Shown here: positions 25,401 through 37,559 of the stretch, in pieces
Layout: the number at the start of each line of letters is the position of its first letter
How positions within the stretch are numbered: position 1 is the first letter of the stretch
Source of the DNA: Amphirosellinia nigrospora
Lineage: Eukaryota > Ascomycota > Sordariomycetes > Xylariales > Xylariaceae
Direction of reading: 5' to 3'
Length of the DNA: 64,000 nt
Assembly: GCA_004123355.1 (NCBI GenBank)
Contig: SCHM01000004.1
Location: forward strand, 3,008,316-3,072,315
Made by a program: the position numbers and the translations under genes
Notes under the pieces: generated by a model
Told to the model about the DNA's origin: nothing
The model's database searches: none
Seen by the model: the letters and a program-made list of their open reading frames with translations, nothing else

Positions 25401-25730
25401 ACCTCAGCCCCGAGGTGGAAAAAATCGACCTCGACTCATCGACAAGGTATATTTGGCCCCAAATGATGATTATAAACCTTGCCTATAGCAGGACCCACCT
25501 CCAACCTGCATAGTAAATTAACCAAAGAGCCTCATTTGTTTATGAAAACCCCTTCTGCTATATGGAGGATTAGGTGTTTATGTAGTGGGTTAGAAACTAG
25601 TCATAATGGCTACATCTGCTGTTCGGTCGGCTTACGACCTTTTGCCTCGTTGTAAACTTCCTTACTCACATTTAAACTCATACAACTCCTACGTGCACCT
25701 TTTTATCTTGGGGAAAGGCAGTACGTGACA
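22401..25730. other. Gene-poor stretch of 3.3 kb
   Basis: No coding region could be supported. Frames up to 85 codons are scattered on both strands with no motifs. A diverged repeat is noted separately at 22783-22864. The right end must contain the promoter of the HET-like gene starting at 25731. Confidence 0.4.
22783..22864. repeat. Diverged dispersed repeat, copy 1
   Basis: Resembles 59668-59765 over about 80-95 bases. Shared words include AGAGAC, GATTA(T/C)TAG, TTCAAGCACTTG with one mismatch and CACAA. Differences are largely C/T and G/A, as expected after RIP. On the minus strand the core reads GAGTTTGATTC, close to a tRNA B box with C to T change. A SINE-like origin is possible but unproven. 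Confidence 0.45.
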
Positions 25731-28616
25731 ATGAACTTCGAAAATACGACAGGTCAGTCGTATTCAACTTACGAGATGCAACATATCCACCAACAGCATC
25801 CAAACGAGCAGCAGCCATCTACGGATCCGTATCAACAGTACCCCGTCTATGGATATCCTCAAGATACCTATTACCAGAGTGGCAGTGTTCCCGGCCCTCA
25901 AGATCAAGGTCAAATAGTCCCAGAGTCTTCAAATCCACATGTATATGGATCCCCAGCCAACGACGGCCACCCTCAGCAGCAATGGTGGGGACCAGCATCA
26001 TTTGCAGCCGACCGCGGCGTCACGATGGAGTCCCGAGATAACAACAGCGGGGCCGCGATAGTTTCTTCCGGCTCTTTTACGAAACAGCAAACGGGAAACG
26101 AGCACCCACCGAAAAGGGGCACGTGGCGGCCATGGGGAGAAGCCGGGAAGAAAAGATCAACGACAATTTAACAAACCAGTTCAATGGCCGGCGTGGGTTT
26201 AACGGCCATTTCTACTTCAAGCCTACCTATTCTCCAGATGTCGAACACGGCGTAGTCCATAACCGCCCTGACGACTACGGCGCGGCTGCGGCACTCGACT
26301 CGGACGGAAAACGCATCTTCCTCAATAAGTTAGGCCAGGAACACGTGAAGCATAGCGACGTCGCGGTGTACTTGTCGCCTACCACTTTACGCCCCAAGAG
26401 GCTCGTGGTTCAATCAACTAAACATGTTCTTCGGAATCGAGCGACCGCGGGCGGCGACTGGCGAAGAAGGGCGATGAGTGGCGACATCCCACTCGCTCTT
26501 CGGCTCGCAGAATGGGGCTGAAGCCCTTCCAGCGCAATGGCGTATGGCCGAAAGTCAGCGGGTCATTACGAATGTTGGCGGTGTCGGTACCTCTCCAAAT
26601 CTTACTTGCCTGGCCGGGTACTTCATCCTGGGATGACGGAGATATCAGCGATAACTACACCGACCACCCTGGCTATCAGTGGCGATGGCCGAAACATGCC
26701 ATCAACCCATTGGACCGAAGACCTGGGTCGACGACGAGCAAGGCTGTGGGAGACCGCCCTCAAGTCGGACGAGAACAGTTCGCCCGCGAAAGCTGTACGT
26801 CCGTCAGCCAGACGGAAGCTGGTGTGTGGTCGACGACCCGCCAAAAAACCTGCAGTACATATTCATTAGCTACGCTGCCAAGTCATTCAAGATTGATGGC
26901 AGCGATGGACATGATTTTGCCCGCACCATGGCTCAAGAGGCAACTATACGCGCAGGTTGCACCGCATGCTGGATAGATACAGACTGCATCGAGGCAGTTA
27001 ACGGCTACCAGAAAGATGCTGACATCTACGCAATGTGTGACGTGGTGCGTATTAGCCCAACCCAGCCACCCTGCCTGATCCCGAAATTTTCTTTGGTTCA
27101 TACGACCCAACACTTTCTATGACACGAGGCTTGGAAATTTCGACTAACCTGTTCTATGCACGCAGATTCGCGGAAGTAAGCGGGTTGTCGTCATCCTCCC
27201 AACAATGGCGCCGAGGCGAGGAGGTTCTGGGTTCGCGCATGTGGACCTCCCCGAAGCCCTCCTCGTCCCGGTAACACTATCGACTTCCTAGCGCAAGTGG
27301 GCGATGGATACGAACAGACAACGCTCTCCCTCATTGAAATGACGGGTGAGATATGGGATGACCGTCAATACGTCGAATCAGGCGGCATTTCGACGCGTTT
27401 GCTAGCTGAGCATTTTTCGAACGAACTTTCGTTAAGCCGTATTGAACTCTTCGTCACAGCCGTAGAGGCTTGCTATTATCGTTCAAAGCTGAACTACACC
27501 ATGTTCACTGCTAATGATGTGACACTGGCCGTAATGGGACTGCTACATCACCGTCTTGATCGTAACGACGACGACACCGCCTTCCAGTCCCTCGCACAAC
27601 TCTCCTTGTCCAACGACAGCGACCGTATCATCGAGCGCATGGTATCACTCCTCCATATCACCCGTTCCGCGACTCTCTCAACCCATTCTATAACCTCACC
27701 CAAAGGGACGTTTTCTCCACCCGATTGTGGGATATCCAACCCACATGTAACATCGTCGGAGTCGCTTACGAAGACAACACTATCCTTCTTGACTCTTGCC
27801 GCGTCATGCACATACGATGGAAGGGGTTCCCACGCATCGCAATTGTACGAGATTTTAGCCTAGGCAAATTATTAGCCACTGTCTTCGTTACTGCCGGGTT
27901 GGTGGTCTTGCAGGGTATCTACATCGCGATTACCTACGCCCCTTTCCTCAGCACCGCTGCTCCCAATCTACAATTCTACCTAGTGTTGGCTATCGCTGCT
28001 TTCTTAATCACAGCGATATTGCTCAGCCTCTTCGGTCCCGTATCTGTTCGTCGCCTGTATGGTGGGCAAGTCCTCCAAAGCTCCAGCAACCTCGTCGGGT
28101 TCGAGGGAGTCATGCCTATCGAAAAGCTCGAGCGCCTTATCTTCGGTAATAATAACGGCCGTTTGAACTACGAGGCTTCGTCGAGTAAGTATTTCCATCT
28201 CTTGGCCTGAAAAACCTTGCCACATACATAAATACATGCCCCTAGAACACGTTGTGGACGAGTCTCTTTTTTATCCTTTCTAACTCATAATCATTTGCAG
28301 CTCCTATCGGCATGGACTGGAGAGACCGTGATCTCCGCCTCGGGAACGAGCCGGACTGGGTGAAAGAGGGCCGTCCCGAAGCGTACGAGCTCCCAAAGGC
28401 CATCGCCTCTTCACGCTCGTGGACACCGGCTCGTTGTCAGTCAACATCTTCAGCGCAGAGCGTCCGCCAACCGTGGCGCTCCTATGCGGGCGTGAAGGAG
28501 GTATGCTGCGGGCTGTTCTCTGCAGTTGGCAGTTTGAGAACAATTGCCTTTATAAGGAAACCGTCATACGCATGCCAACCAGCGTGTGGGATGCGCCAAT
28601 CTCCAGGGGTGGTTGA
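25731..28616 (+). CDS. Large HET-like protein with membrane segments
   Basis: Resembles a fungal family usually annotated as heterokaryon-incompatibility-like; no search was done. The first 130 residues are glutamine, proline and tyrosine rich (QHIHQQHPNEQQP, YQQYPVYGYPQ) and likely disordered. The central part has LQYIFISYAAKSF, a HET-like core, then DADIYAMCDVVR, MWTLP-like text and LSLSRIELFVTAVEAC. Two hydrophobic helices follow near 27865-28030 (VFVTAGLVVLQGIYIAI and FYLVLAIAAFLITAILLS). After an intron (28185 to about 28300) the C-terminal part reads FTLVDTGSLSVNIF and VALLCGREGGMLRAVLCSW. The true ATG is 25731, six bases after an upstream GTG. Several frame changes lie between 26100 and 28410, so exact exon limits are unsure. 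Role inferred: self/non-self recognition or membrane stress. It points tail to tail at a second HET gene. Confidence 0.7.
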
Positions 28617-29139
28617 AAGTATGTCTCGCGACAATGAACCAGCAGAGGAATATCGAAAAGGCTACATGGTCGCAGGAATGAAAAGCACGGAGGATATACG
28701 TGGAACTTGGGTAGAAGCATTTGAAGCGCACTGGTCGGTTATTTGTAAAATATAGGAAAACACCAGTCTAGTATACCGCTCTAAATTATTCATTATATAT
28801 TCTAGCCACAAAAAACCTCTCTGCCACTATCAATACTACTGCCATGGTAGTTTATTGGTAAGTTTAGAGCTTCTAAACTACTATCTCGTGTACTACATTC
28901 AAGAGCGGGTCGGTATAACCCCCCGTTGAGATATCATTGAAGAGAGATTCCATTGCACTGAAGCAGGGAAAACACAATATTAAATCCCTTGCTTCCACTT
29001 AGCCATTCTTCCTAGGGTATCTTACTAAACTTGGTCCTTGCGGCAAATAATTACAGATTTCAATCCTCGCTTAACCAACTATATCACCCGACTGTCATAC
29101 GTTTGAGGTTTCGTACTATTACCACCCACATGCTTCTGC
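28617..29139. other. Convergent intergenic between two HET-like genes
   Basis: Both flanking genes end here, so only 3' untranslated sequence and terminators are expected. One open frame continues past the first gene's stop to 28755 but shows no family match. Confidence 0.4.
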
Positions 29140-31227
29140 TCAGCGCAATTCGATGTCTTCAAGACGTCGCAGACCCTTCCTAACCGCCTCACCCTTCATA
29201 ACCCCATCGAGGATGCACTGTCCACGACCGTATATCCTCCCGTAGGCTTCTGCCTAAACACGCAGGGCATGTTCGAGCCCAACAGGATTGCGACTTGGTC
29301 ACCGACTCTCGTATCGCGGTGGAACCACCCATTCCGCCTTCGTCTGTATATCCTAGTCTCATATTTGCTCTCAAATTCCTCTGGATAGTCATGCAGTCTT
29401 CCTCAAGCCTTTCCCGGTCGCTGAGTGAAAGAGGGTACTACTCTCTTCATCGAGAAGTAGGCCGCAAGCCGTTTATCGTTGATCTTGAAGCACTGTGCCT
29501 CGCAGCAGTTAAGCCACTGAATGAAGTAAGGTACCTGCTCAATGATAGATTCCCTTTTGTTTAGCAGCGCGTAGAGTAGCGTGTGCAGATGCGTTCCGGG
29601 TCTCCTTTGTCTCATCTTTGGCCTGGTAATGTCGACGAGAAGCCAACAAAGCGTCCGCATTACCGCGGCGGGCTCTGCTGCGAAATACCTCCTTTCGTTC
29701 TTCGAGTTGCGCTTCCATGCCTTGAGTTGAATAAGCTCGCCTTTCGGTAGGCCACTCTCTCTAGCCTCATCTAGAGTCGGCGAGCAGTCGGCAATGTTGC
29801 CGAGAAAGAATCCCCTGGCAATAATTGCCGGCCCATGTATCCTAAACGACGGGGTATGCTGCCCAGAGGATTGATAGAGGCCATAGCTTGTTGAGTAAGC
29901 AAACCAGGTCGGCCTACACGGAGGTGGAGAGTCGGTATGAGTGCCAGTATCTCGAATCAAACCAGTTTGGGTACCACGTATCAACTCCATCTCCTTTCAA
30001 GATAACAACATCGAAGTTCCCGGTTTCTCGTATCAGTCTGATCGTCATATCCCTATTGATATCATCTTGAGGTAGGGTATAACTCGGGAACGGCACTAAG
30101 TAGGCACCATCATGAGTTAATCCGAGAGAGCGAAAACATGGTCTCGCATGAACTGCGCTTTAGCCAAGTAGCACAAGCCAAGTGCTTCGACTAGAGAAAG
30201 AGGCTTCAAGCAAGCTGCGAGTCCTGATCTTGTAAAGGCGCTGGATGTGTTCCAAACTTTCTCCCTCTTACCCCTGATGTAGTTGCCAGAAGAGAAAAGG
30301 CCTGCATAACCTGACTCAAATCGAACGTCTGTTTCCCCCATACTATCGCTAGTCGGGGATTCACTGCAATTTCTTGGATGATCCAGGCACGTCCCAGTAA
30401 GGGTTATCAAGGAACAGAAACAGTGCCGTTTCCTCGGCAGCCGACAGATCCATTGGGCGCCGCATACCGATGGTCTTATCGAAAGTTCGGTGTGGTTCGA
30501 GTGGATATATTGTGATTCTGGGTCTAAGTTTCGGTGCTTTGTCGATTTCTTCCTTTTCCGAGCATCCCTCTTGGCTTGAATCCGGGCTTGCTTCTTTTCC
30601 TGCTTGGGTATCTCTATACGCCGAGTGATACGCTGGACCGCTTCGTCTAATGCCTGCTGCCAGGCCAAACTAGGCCCACGGAGGTGAGAGAACACCCATG
30701 AAGCAGATCTGTAGATCGCGCCATCCGTAGAACTTGTCTGCCTCGCTCTGCGTCATCATATTGATTAATGCAGAGGTCACTACAACACTCGGAGTTAGTT
30801 ATCGCTATTTGGAGCATGACATGTGAGCCCTTCAGACGCCTCTAGACGCCGTCTTGGCTTAGAAAGGGAACGTAGTGCTTCAAGTGTCGGTAAAATGAGG
30901 GGGGATGGCTCTGAGAGTTACGCACTCCACCCAGACACGTATAAGCCGCGTCTTCGTAGCTCTTCCAAGGCCTTATACAGGTTGAAGGTGATAGGGACGA
31001 GCTCGCCGGATAGCGCTATGCGCTTGAGAGCATTATGGTCACCCCAGTAGTACGACAGGGCAATAAAGTCGTTGTCGAGATCTAATAACGACTCATGCTT
31101 TAAAAACAACAAATGCGTGTAGTCCCGGGCTCGATAATGAGTATTCGAAATTCGTTTCCCGCGGTACTGAGCGGCTTTAACTTATAGCTCGATCAGGCGA
31201 GGCGCAAAAGGCCGATACGTCCGTCAT
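29140..31227 (-). CDS. HET-domain protein (heterokaryon incompatibility)
   Basis: A classical HET-domain protein, the family that triggers fungal non-self recognition and cell death. The signature is FIALSYYWGDHNALKRIAL, then VPITFNLYKALEELRRRGLYVW and, after a probable intron, LCINQYDDAERG. A strongly basic stretch (KQEKKQARIQAKRDARKRKK) follows, unusual for the family and possibly a nuclear signal. Further text includes TLPQDDINRDMTIRLIRET and PYFIQWLN. The C-terminal half carries GDQVAILLGS-like text, usual at the end of HET proteins, and ends RLEDIELR. The start is provisional (ATG at 31227); a further exon upstream to about 31520 is possible. Many frame changes interrupt the reading, so it may be a pseudogene, or intact with assembly errors. 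Confidence 0.75.
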
Positions 31228-31929
31228 GGCCGATTGCGTATTGTCTTCGCGTAGATAGAAACGATCGCATCATGAGAAATAAGACTTAGGCCTGGGCTGG
31301 GGATGCCAGTTGGAACAGATGGGGAAGAATAGTACCAAACTTGCCACAAGCCAAATCATCAACCATACGTTCCACGTGGCAGACTCTAAATGGTAACATC
31401 GCTGATAACTGGGAGCTGGTGGTTGGGTAGACATCGCACATCCGCATTTGTAGAAGAGCGACATTCGTTGTAGGATCTTGGGGAAATAATATAGTATAAC
31501 TGATGGAGTCGCGTGGCATAAGCTAGTTGCGATATGAGGAGTCAAATAGCGCCCAAGACTGAATTAAAAAATAAAGGAATCAAATGACACTAGATATTAT
31601 CAAATGGCACCTCATATTTTAGTCGCCGTTAGTTAATATCATGAAAGTTGGATAATAAAAACCTTTGCTCGGAATCGCTATCGCGTCCTCTTGCGAACGA
31701 GAGAAAGTGCTCTCCACAACCAACCAAACTGTGCCAATACCCCAAATCGACGGCGTCACATTGAAATTGGGGATGAAGTATCATCCCGCTATATAACAAT
31801 ACGTTTAATAGGTTGGAGTACCAATGAAATAAAGCATACATAATTAGATAAAAGATGGCACAAGTTATCTGGAACTTGATCTTAATCGTTTCGAACTCTT
31901 CTTTATTACTACTTAATCTTGCAAAAATC
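31228..31929. other. Short intergenic, possible upstream exon of the HET gene
   Basis: A minus-strand frame at 31286-31519 has protein-like composition and lies just upstream of the HET gene in the same direction. It could be a 5' exon. It has no motif of its own. The left side of the next gene begins at 31930. Confidence 0.3.
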
Positions 31930-34313
31930 TCACAAGGACACTCTAAGTCTTGATGATGTTGCAGCGACAAGTATAGCATCCGCCGTCTTTTTCACGTACT
32001 CGGCCGCAACTGAAACATTTCCAGCCAAGAACGCTTCCGTAATCCCCGGGAAAGTAGTTGGCGCGTATCCCGTATCCAAACCAGGCGCGAACACGAGGTG
32101 CCTATAAATTCCCTCTTGGCAGACCCCCCTGAGAGACGAATCCGCGCTGGAAATCCCGTTTCTTGTGGTTTACTAGGGTTGTCAGTGCGGAATCCTTGTT
32201 CGCCACGGCCTGTTGCTCGGCGGCGACGATCTCGTGAGTCCTCGAGGTAAATTCGTCGAGAGCGCTGCGAAGCGGGGAGATGTCTAGAGTATCTGATGTG
32301 AGTTGACGGTGGTCACCAAATCACCATAGTAGATCTCCATCTGCGTCCCAGTTGGACACATTGAGTGGAAGTGACTCGACCGTGGCGAGGTTGTAGGCAA
32401 GAGCGTTAGGTACTAGATCATCCCATGTTAGCATTTGAGATTAGTTGAAGTCAGTTGACTGCTTGTCCGTAATACCTTGTCATATACTTGTGGCCTAAGA
32501 ACTCCGGATCGCCGAAGTTTGTCATCCAATGATACGAGTCGTAATTGCTATGATAATGGTAGACCGGATCCGTCGCACCTCCACCCGCACCCATGTCGAT
32601 CTGGTAGGCTCAGTCAGTGATGCGATATGGACATGGGCTAATGATACTTACAGCGCCTATTCCCTTGTGCACGAAAGCAGTGTAGTCGCTACCACTGCGA
32701 GTACTCCAACTTCACCGCCGGTACTAAGAGATTCAGGTTAGCTGTTGTAACCAGCACATCCGTACGGCTTCAAGGGAATACGATGCCTTGGGAAATTGAG
32801 AGCACATCTCGGAGAAGCGTTGACATTCGAAGCAGAAACTCTCTGCGGGGGGCATAAATTAGGGGGCGACTCACTACTCGATCCAAGCGTCGTACATGGT
32901 CCTATTAGTATCCATCCACGGCACTTTCTTCATAACATCGATGGAAATCTCGTGAAGTTCCGGCGTAGCCGAAATATCCGGCCAGCGCCCGAAGTGCCCA
33001 CGTCGATATTGAGATACGAAACAGCCGTATCCGTCAGCCACGGGACGTATTCCTCAACCACTCGGTGGACCCAACGAGGCCGTACTCCTCGGCGTCCCAC
33101 GAGCACAGCACGATATTCCTTCTCGGGCGCCATCCCTGGGCCAAGAGCTTCCGAACGCTCGCGAGAGCTCGACGATGATGGCCGTGCCGCTGTTCGGGTC
33201 AGCCGCGCCGCCGACAATCCACGCGTCCCTGTGGTTGCCGATGACTACCGTCTCGTCGGGATTCGTGCCGTTGATTATGCCGACGGAATCCCAGATGTCC
33301 GTGTAGACGTCTTCCATGAGATTGCTCATGCTTATCGTCGTCCCTTCCGCAGGGCCTGTACTATAACTCACGTTCAATGCACCGACCCAACGAGAACGGT
33401 TCACGGCTGCGCCATCGATCCCGTGACCGTCGAGTGCAGCTAATATCGGAATCGCATCAACATATGAGATCGGTATAGAAGGAATTTGCGGCATCACGTT
33501 ATGTCGGTCCGCGCGGGAGAGTCCTTCCTCGAAGGATATCCCGGGTAGTTGGATCTCCCGGGTATATCGAGAGGTACTGCACGCTGCCCCGTTGTACCGA
33601 CGTAGGATTCCGCGCAGGGCCGTCCGGGTAAGCCGCATAACCGTTCGCTTCAGTGACATTCCCATCATCACCTGTATCAGTGAAAAGAATCGCGCCGACC
33701 ATGCCGTTTGCTTGCGCGTTCTTAACCTTCAACCCTCGGAACGGGCCGCCATACCGGGAGATGGCGATTTTGCCCTCAAGAGGGACGCCCAGCTCTTTTA
33801 ACCGAGTGAAGTCATCTTGCTGTCCCCTACCACGTAGACGAATTCGGCCTCGGCACTGCCGCTCGCTGAGTAGCCGTGGAAAGTCGGCACGCGATTAGGA
33901 TAGCTCGTCGTCTCATCGACGTCCAGCACCGCCTCGGCAAGGAGTGGCTGGAAGGTGGTGCCGTTGGAGTAGGCAAGACTCAATGACTTGTTGACAGGAT
34001 AGTTCAAATAAACATTGTATGAGACGACACTCGCATTCCAGCCGTTCTCCCGGAATCGGTCGGCCGTCCAATCAGCCATGGTCATATTCTTGCCGGCAAC
34101 ATGATAGCCATGAGTATAGTAGTAAGACCATTCCGAGATAGTGACATTTGACACAGAATCTACAAGGATCGTTTCTTCTTGACTGAGAGGTGATAGAGGT
34201 GTCGTCTGCCTCTTGACCAGGCCTGGATTTTGGGAGTGGTGTTCACGAGCACAGGCTTGGCAGAGGGTAGCCAGCGCCGCCGACAGCAATTGAATCTGTG
34301 TATTCCACAACAT
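31930..34313 (-). CDS. Secreted M28-family peptidase (glutamate carboxypeptidase II-like)
   Basis: A zinc exopeptidase of the GCPII/transferrin-receptor group, about 740 residues, secreted or vacuolar. The N-terminus ([20 protein letters not shown]) is a signal peptide. A PA domain follows, with [14 protein letters not shown] and [14 protein letters not shown]. The catalytic domain shows [10 protein letters not shown] (first zinc ligands) and [14 protein letters not shown] (the catalytic Glu and a metal ligand). [11 protein letters not shown]-type text near 32530 and the TFR-like dimerisation domain close the protein, with [13 protein letters not shown] and [14 protein letters not shown] near the end. 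Several Asn-x-Ser/Thr sites fit secretion. The frame changes repeatedly in the middle and C-terminal third. At least one intron is likely near 32410. Stop TGA at 31930. Confidence 0.85.
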
Positions 34314-35146
34314 TTCGACTATCCTTTACCGTCATGTCATGGAGTCTACAGAATACATGAGGCGCCCGCCAAGCTAGCTTACCTTTATACATCATAGCAG
34401 CCTAGTACAGTCCTACCTAGCTATCCGTCAACTACCGCGAACGTGCCCCACGAGTACCCCAACACGAGATTCTTGCCCGGCCCTGCAGAATGACAACACC
34501 GGAACGGCGGGGATAACGGAATGACGTCGTATCCGAAATCATAGCGACAGAAGAAAGATGCTGAGCAATTGGCCATTCATAAGACCACTGGTATGTTTAT
34601 TGAAGTGACCTTCCTGATCGAGTGTGATCTCTGGCCGACCTGCAGATCCCACTGATGCATACTGTAAACAACAGCTGGTCTAGCAGGCTCCCGTGGAGAC
34701 ATCGCATTGATCCGCAGACGGCGAGGCCCGTTTCTCGGGGTACGTTTGCGTCCCTTGTACGAGGGGCTTGCGAGAGGGACTGCTAGCTCAACTAGCTCAC
34801 GGCAGAGGCCGGCTGTGTACTATAAGTAGTGATCCTAGCACTAGGCAGTGTAGATCTTCGTTCTTCCTGCCGACGCGACCGGATGGAGTGGAAACGTTAA
34901 AACGGTGACGTGAATTACCTAGTAGATCGAGGATCGCAGAAAAAAAAACTTTTATGTCGCTATCAGATTTCTAGTTCAGTATGCATCACCCCGCGCTTAA
35001 CCCCGCCACTTCTTCCCCGCATTGGAGATAAGTGACAAGCATCGATGGATGGGCACTCTCAAATCATTTCGCGATAAACCTAGCCGGGATAGCAAGAGGT
35101 TGGATGAGGTCATGAAAGAGCACGCTATTTGTTGAAATCGATTTGT
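34314..35146. other. Upstream region of the M28 peptidase
   Basis: No coding sequence recognised. It contains the peptidase promoter and the 3' end of the FAD monooxygenase transcript. Both genes are read from the minus strand. Confidence 0.45.
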
Positions 35147-37559
35147 CTATGTCGCTGCAATCTTCCTGGAGTAAGTACCATGAATAGTATAATCCTTCTT
35201 CGGCCCATGTACCGAGTATCCGAGCTGCCATTCCGGAGATTCACGGCCTTGAAAGAGAACTTGTAATGCACATCATACAGATCCTCTATACACAGATGGC
35301 TTGCTTTGGCACGCCAGCCGTCGCCATCACTACCGAGATGTTTTGGTTTCTCTTGTGCCTCTTTCCCAGCAACGTGAGTCTGATTAGTATTTTCGCTCCC
35401 TGCTGCTAGAGACGGCGGCGGATGAACTCAACCTCATGAAACAAGTAATCCGCTCGCATCGGGTCATCCGTACGTGCAAACCAGACGCTCAACTTATCGC
35501 TGACCTCATCATACCGCCAGATATAGCGTCGCGTGGCTCGGAACCGCATGTTAGCCTGCTGCCGTAAATTCGCCATCCTCAATGTATAGATATTCAAGCC
35601 CCATGTCAGGAGTTTCTGTGGATGAGAGGTTTGAAAACTTGTGCTCTCGCCCATCCGTCGTGCCGTTTCGTAGTAAGAATTTGGCTGTGCCCACAAACCG
35701 CCCCGAGGGATGACTGGGTAGCTTAGATATAAGATCGCGATCGAGATTCCATTCCCCTAACAATGAGCGAAATACAGCAGCTGCTATATATGATCTCCCT
35801 GTAAGGCCTGCAACAGCAGTATTGTAAGTGGATTCTAGGCTCTTTGTAGCTTGCTCGCGCTGAGAATCTGATGCCCTTGGATTGATATATCGCGCTGGTG
35901 TCAAGATGTCCATGGAATGGCCGTCGGCAAGGGATGGCGTAATCCCTATTGGGAGGGAAATTGGTAGTTCCAGTGCTGTCGCAAACTCCTGCATTAGGAA
36001 CGCATAATCACCCATCGGGAACTGGGAGCATCGAGGATCATCACGCAGTGCTAAAGTGCGTTGTATACTATCGTCATTCATAAGCGCTGTCTGAAACGAC
36101 GAATGACGATTAGAAATCGCCCCTTCCGCGTGCTCCTGGAAAAGCCGTGAAACGAAGCGAGCTTGCATCTCCATGACACCCCAAATAAGGTGAACGATAG
36201 AAACCGACAAACCCGAGCGTCGGCAGAGTCGGATGGTGTGTCCCATGGAAAGCCAGTGCGACAGGTAAGTTCGGGTGGACTGGAGAGTGAGAAAGTACCT
36301 CCAAAACAGACGGTGGTAAGTACGATAGTGAGGGAGACGGGTCAAAGCCAGTTGCAATAATTACTGCCGCAACATCAGATATGGACTGTTCTTTGTCGTT
36401 CGATGATACTGTAGCTGTGTTTCCTATGATGCTCAATAGTCGACCCCTGTGGATTTTGAGAAGCGCGGATCGTACAAAATCCATATAGTGAGTGCCTATA
36501 GCAAGATATGGCGGTTTATCAAGCAGCTCCCCGTCAATCTTAGTCTCCGGTGAAAAAATAGACTGATCGGTGCCTAAAACAGATTGGTAAATAGAGTTGA
36601 ACTTGCGCGCTGCATCAACGTTGAGATGCCCCTGAGTGTTTACTAAAGGATGGGGCGCAGGGCGATATTGTAGGAAGGCAAATCACATGGCAGGAAAGGA
36701 GGTGCTGGGCGTCGGGCTATTCTCCGGTTAGTTGACACAATCGTAGTTAGCTTGAGAAGAGAGACTTACGTTGACTGATGTGAAGAGGGGAACTGTCCAT
36801 GCCGGGATCTGTGCCACATGATGGATAGTAAACCGTTCAGGATTCTTGACTGTTGCATCGCCAGGTGAATGAATAAGAGAGGATAGGTGAGTCGCAATAG
36901 TATTCGCAATCTCAACACCAGACATCTGTCCGCCGACAATGAGAATCTTATCATCTGTGTCCTTCGAGTTCGATAATAGACCCTCGATATCTCTATATTT
37001 GCTGCTGTGGATTATGGGCACCTCTCCTTCTTTGGGAATACCCTCTGGCCACAACGGAGCCCCGAAGAAGCCAGCGGCCACCAGCAGATAGTCGAAGATC
37101 TTGGTCTCGGACCCCTTTTCAGATTCTGTCTGCACCTTCCATGAGCCGCTATCTTGTAGTTCTGCCTTGACAACTTTATGGCCTAGCTGTATATCCGCAC
37201 CTCCATACTCTTTCAAATAGCGCTCCAAGTAGTGGCCGATTTGCCATGCTCTGGGGAAGTCCGGATCAGAGTCCCGCCAAGCAAGGTCACTAAATTGAAC
37301 CGTATGCTTGCTTTGGTTTGCCACCATGAGAGGATGAACAAGGCCGGCCGTGTCGCTCTTGTGCGCTGGCCATAAGCCCCCTATCCGATGTTGCGAGTCA
37401 AATATGGTGACTTTGAACAACCCTGGTGCGACATCATGCAAAAGGGTCTTGGCTGCTACCAAGCCAGATGGTCCAGCACCTAGACATGTTTGTTAAAAAT
37501 GCTGTAGACTTTTAAATAAGCTACTGGTACTTGCCGACTATACAGACACTTTTTGCCAT
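35147..37559 (-). CDS. FAD-dependent monooxygenase (FMO/BVMO-like) with C-terminal DUF6314-like domain
   Basis: A flavin monooxygenase fused to a small C-terminal domain. The first exon is 25 bases (37535-37559) coding MAKSVCIV. It is joined through a GC-AG intron to GAGPSGLVAAKTL, completing the Rossmann GxGxxG. An FMO-type fingerprint (FFGAPLWPEG..PIIHSSKY) and the second dinucleotide motif ILIVGGQMSGVEIAN follow. VAAVIIATGFDPS lies in the third quarter. The final 170 residues read FVGTAKFLLR, YIEDGEF, RATRRYIWRYDE, FHEVEF, GWRAKASHLCIEDLYD and a C-terminal HGTYSRKIAAT, which I match to DUF6314. Frame changes occur near 36200, 35570 and 35190, so the stop at 35147 is reached only by following the motifs. 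Substrate unknown. Confidence 0.8.

Noticed and set aside
31919-32107. 62-codon plus-strand frame
   Set aside because: It is the shadow of the C-terminal exon of the M28 peptidase on the other strand.
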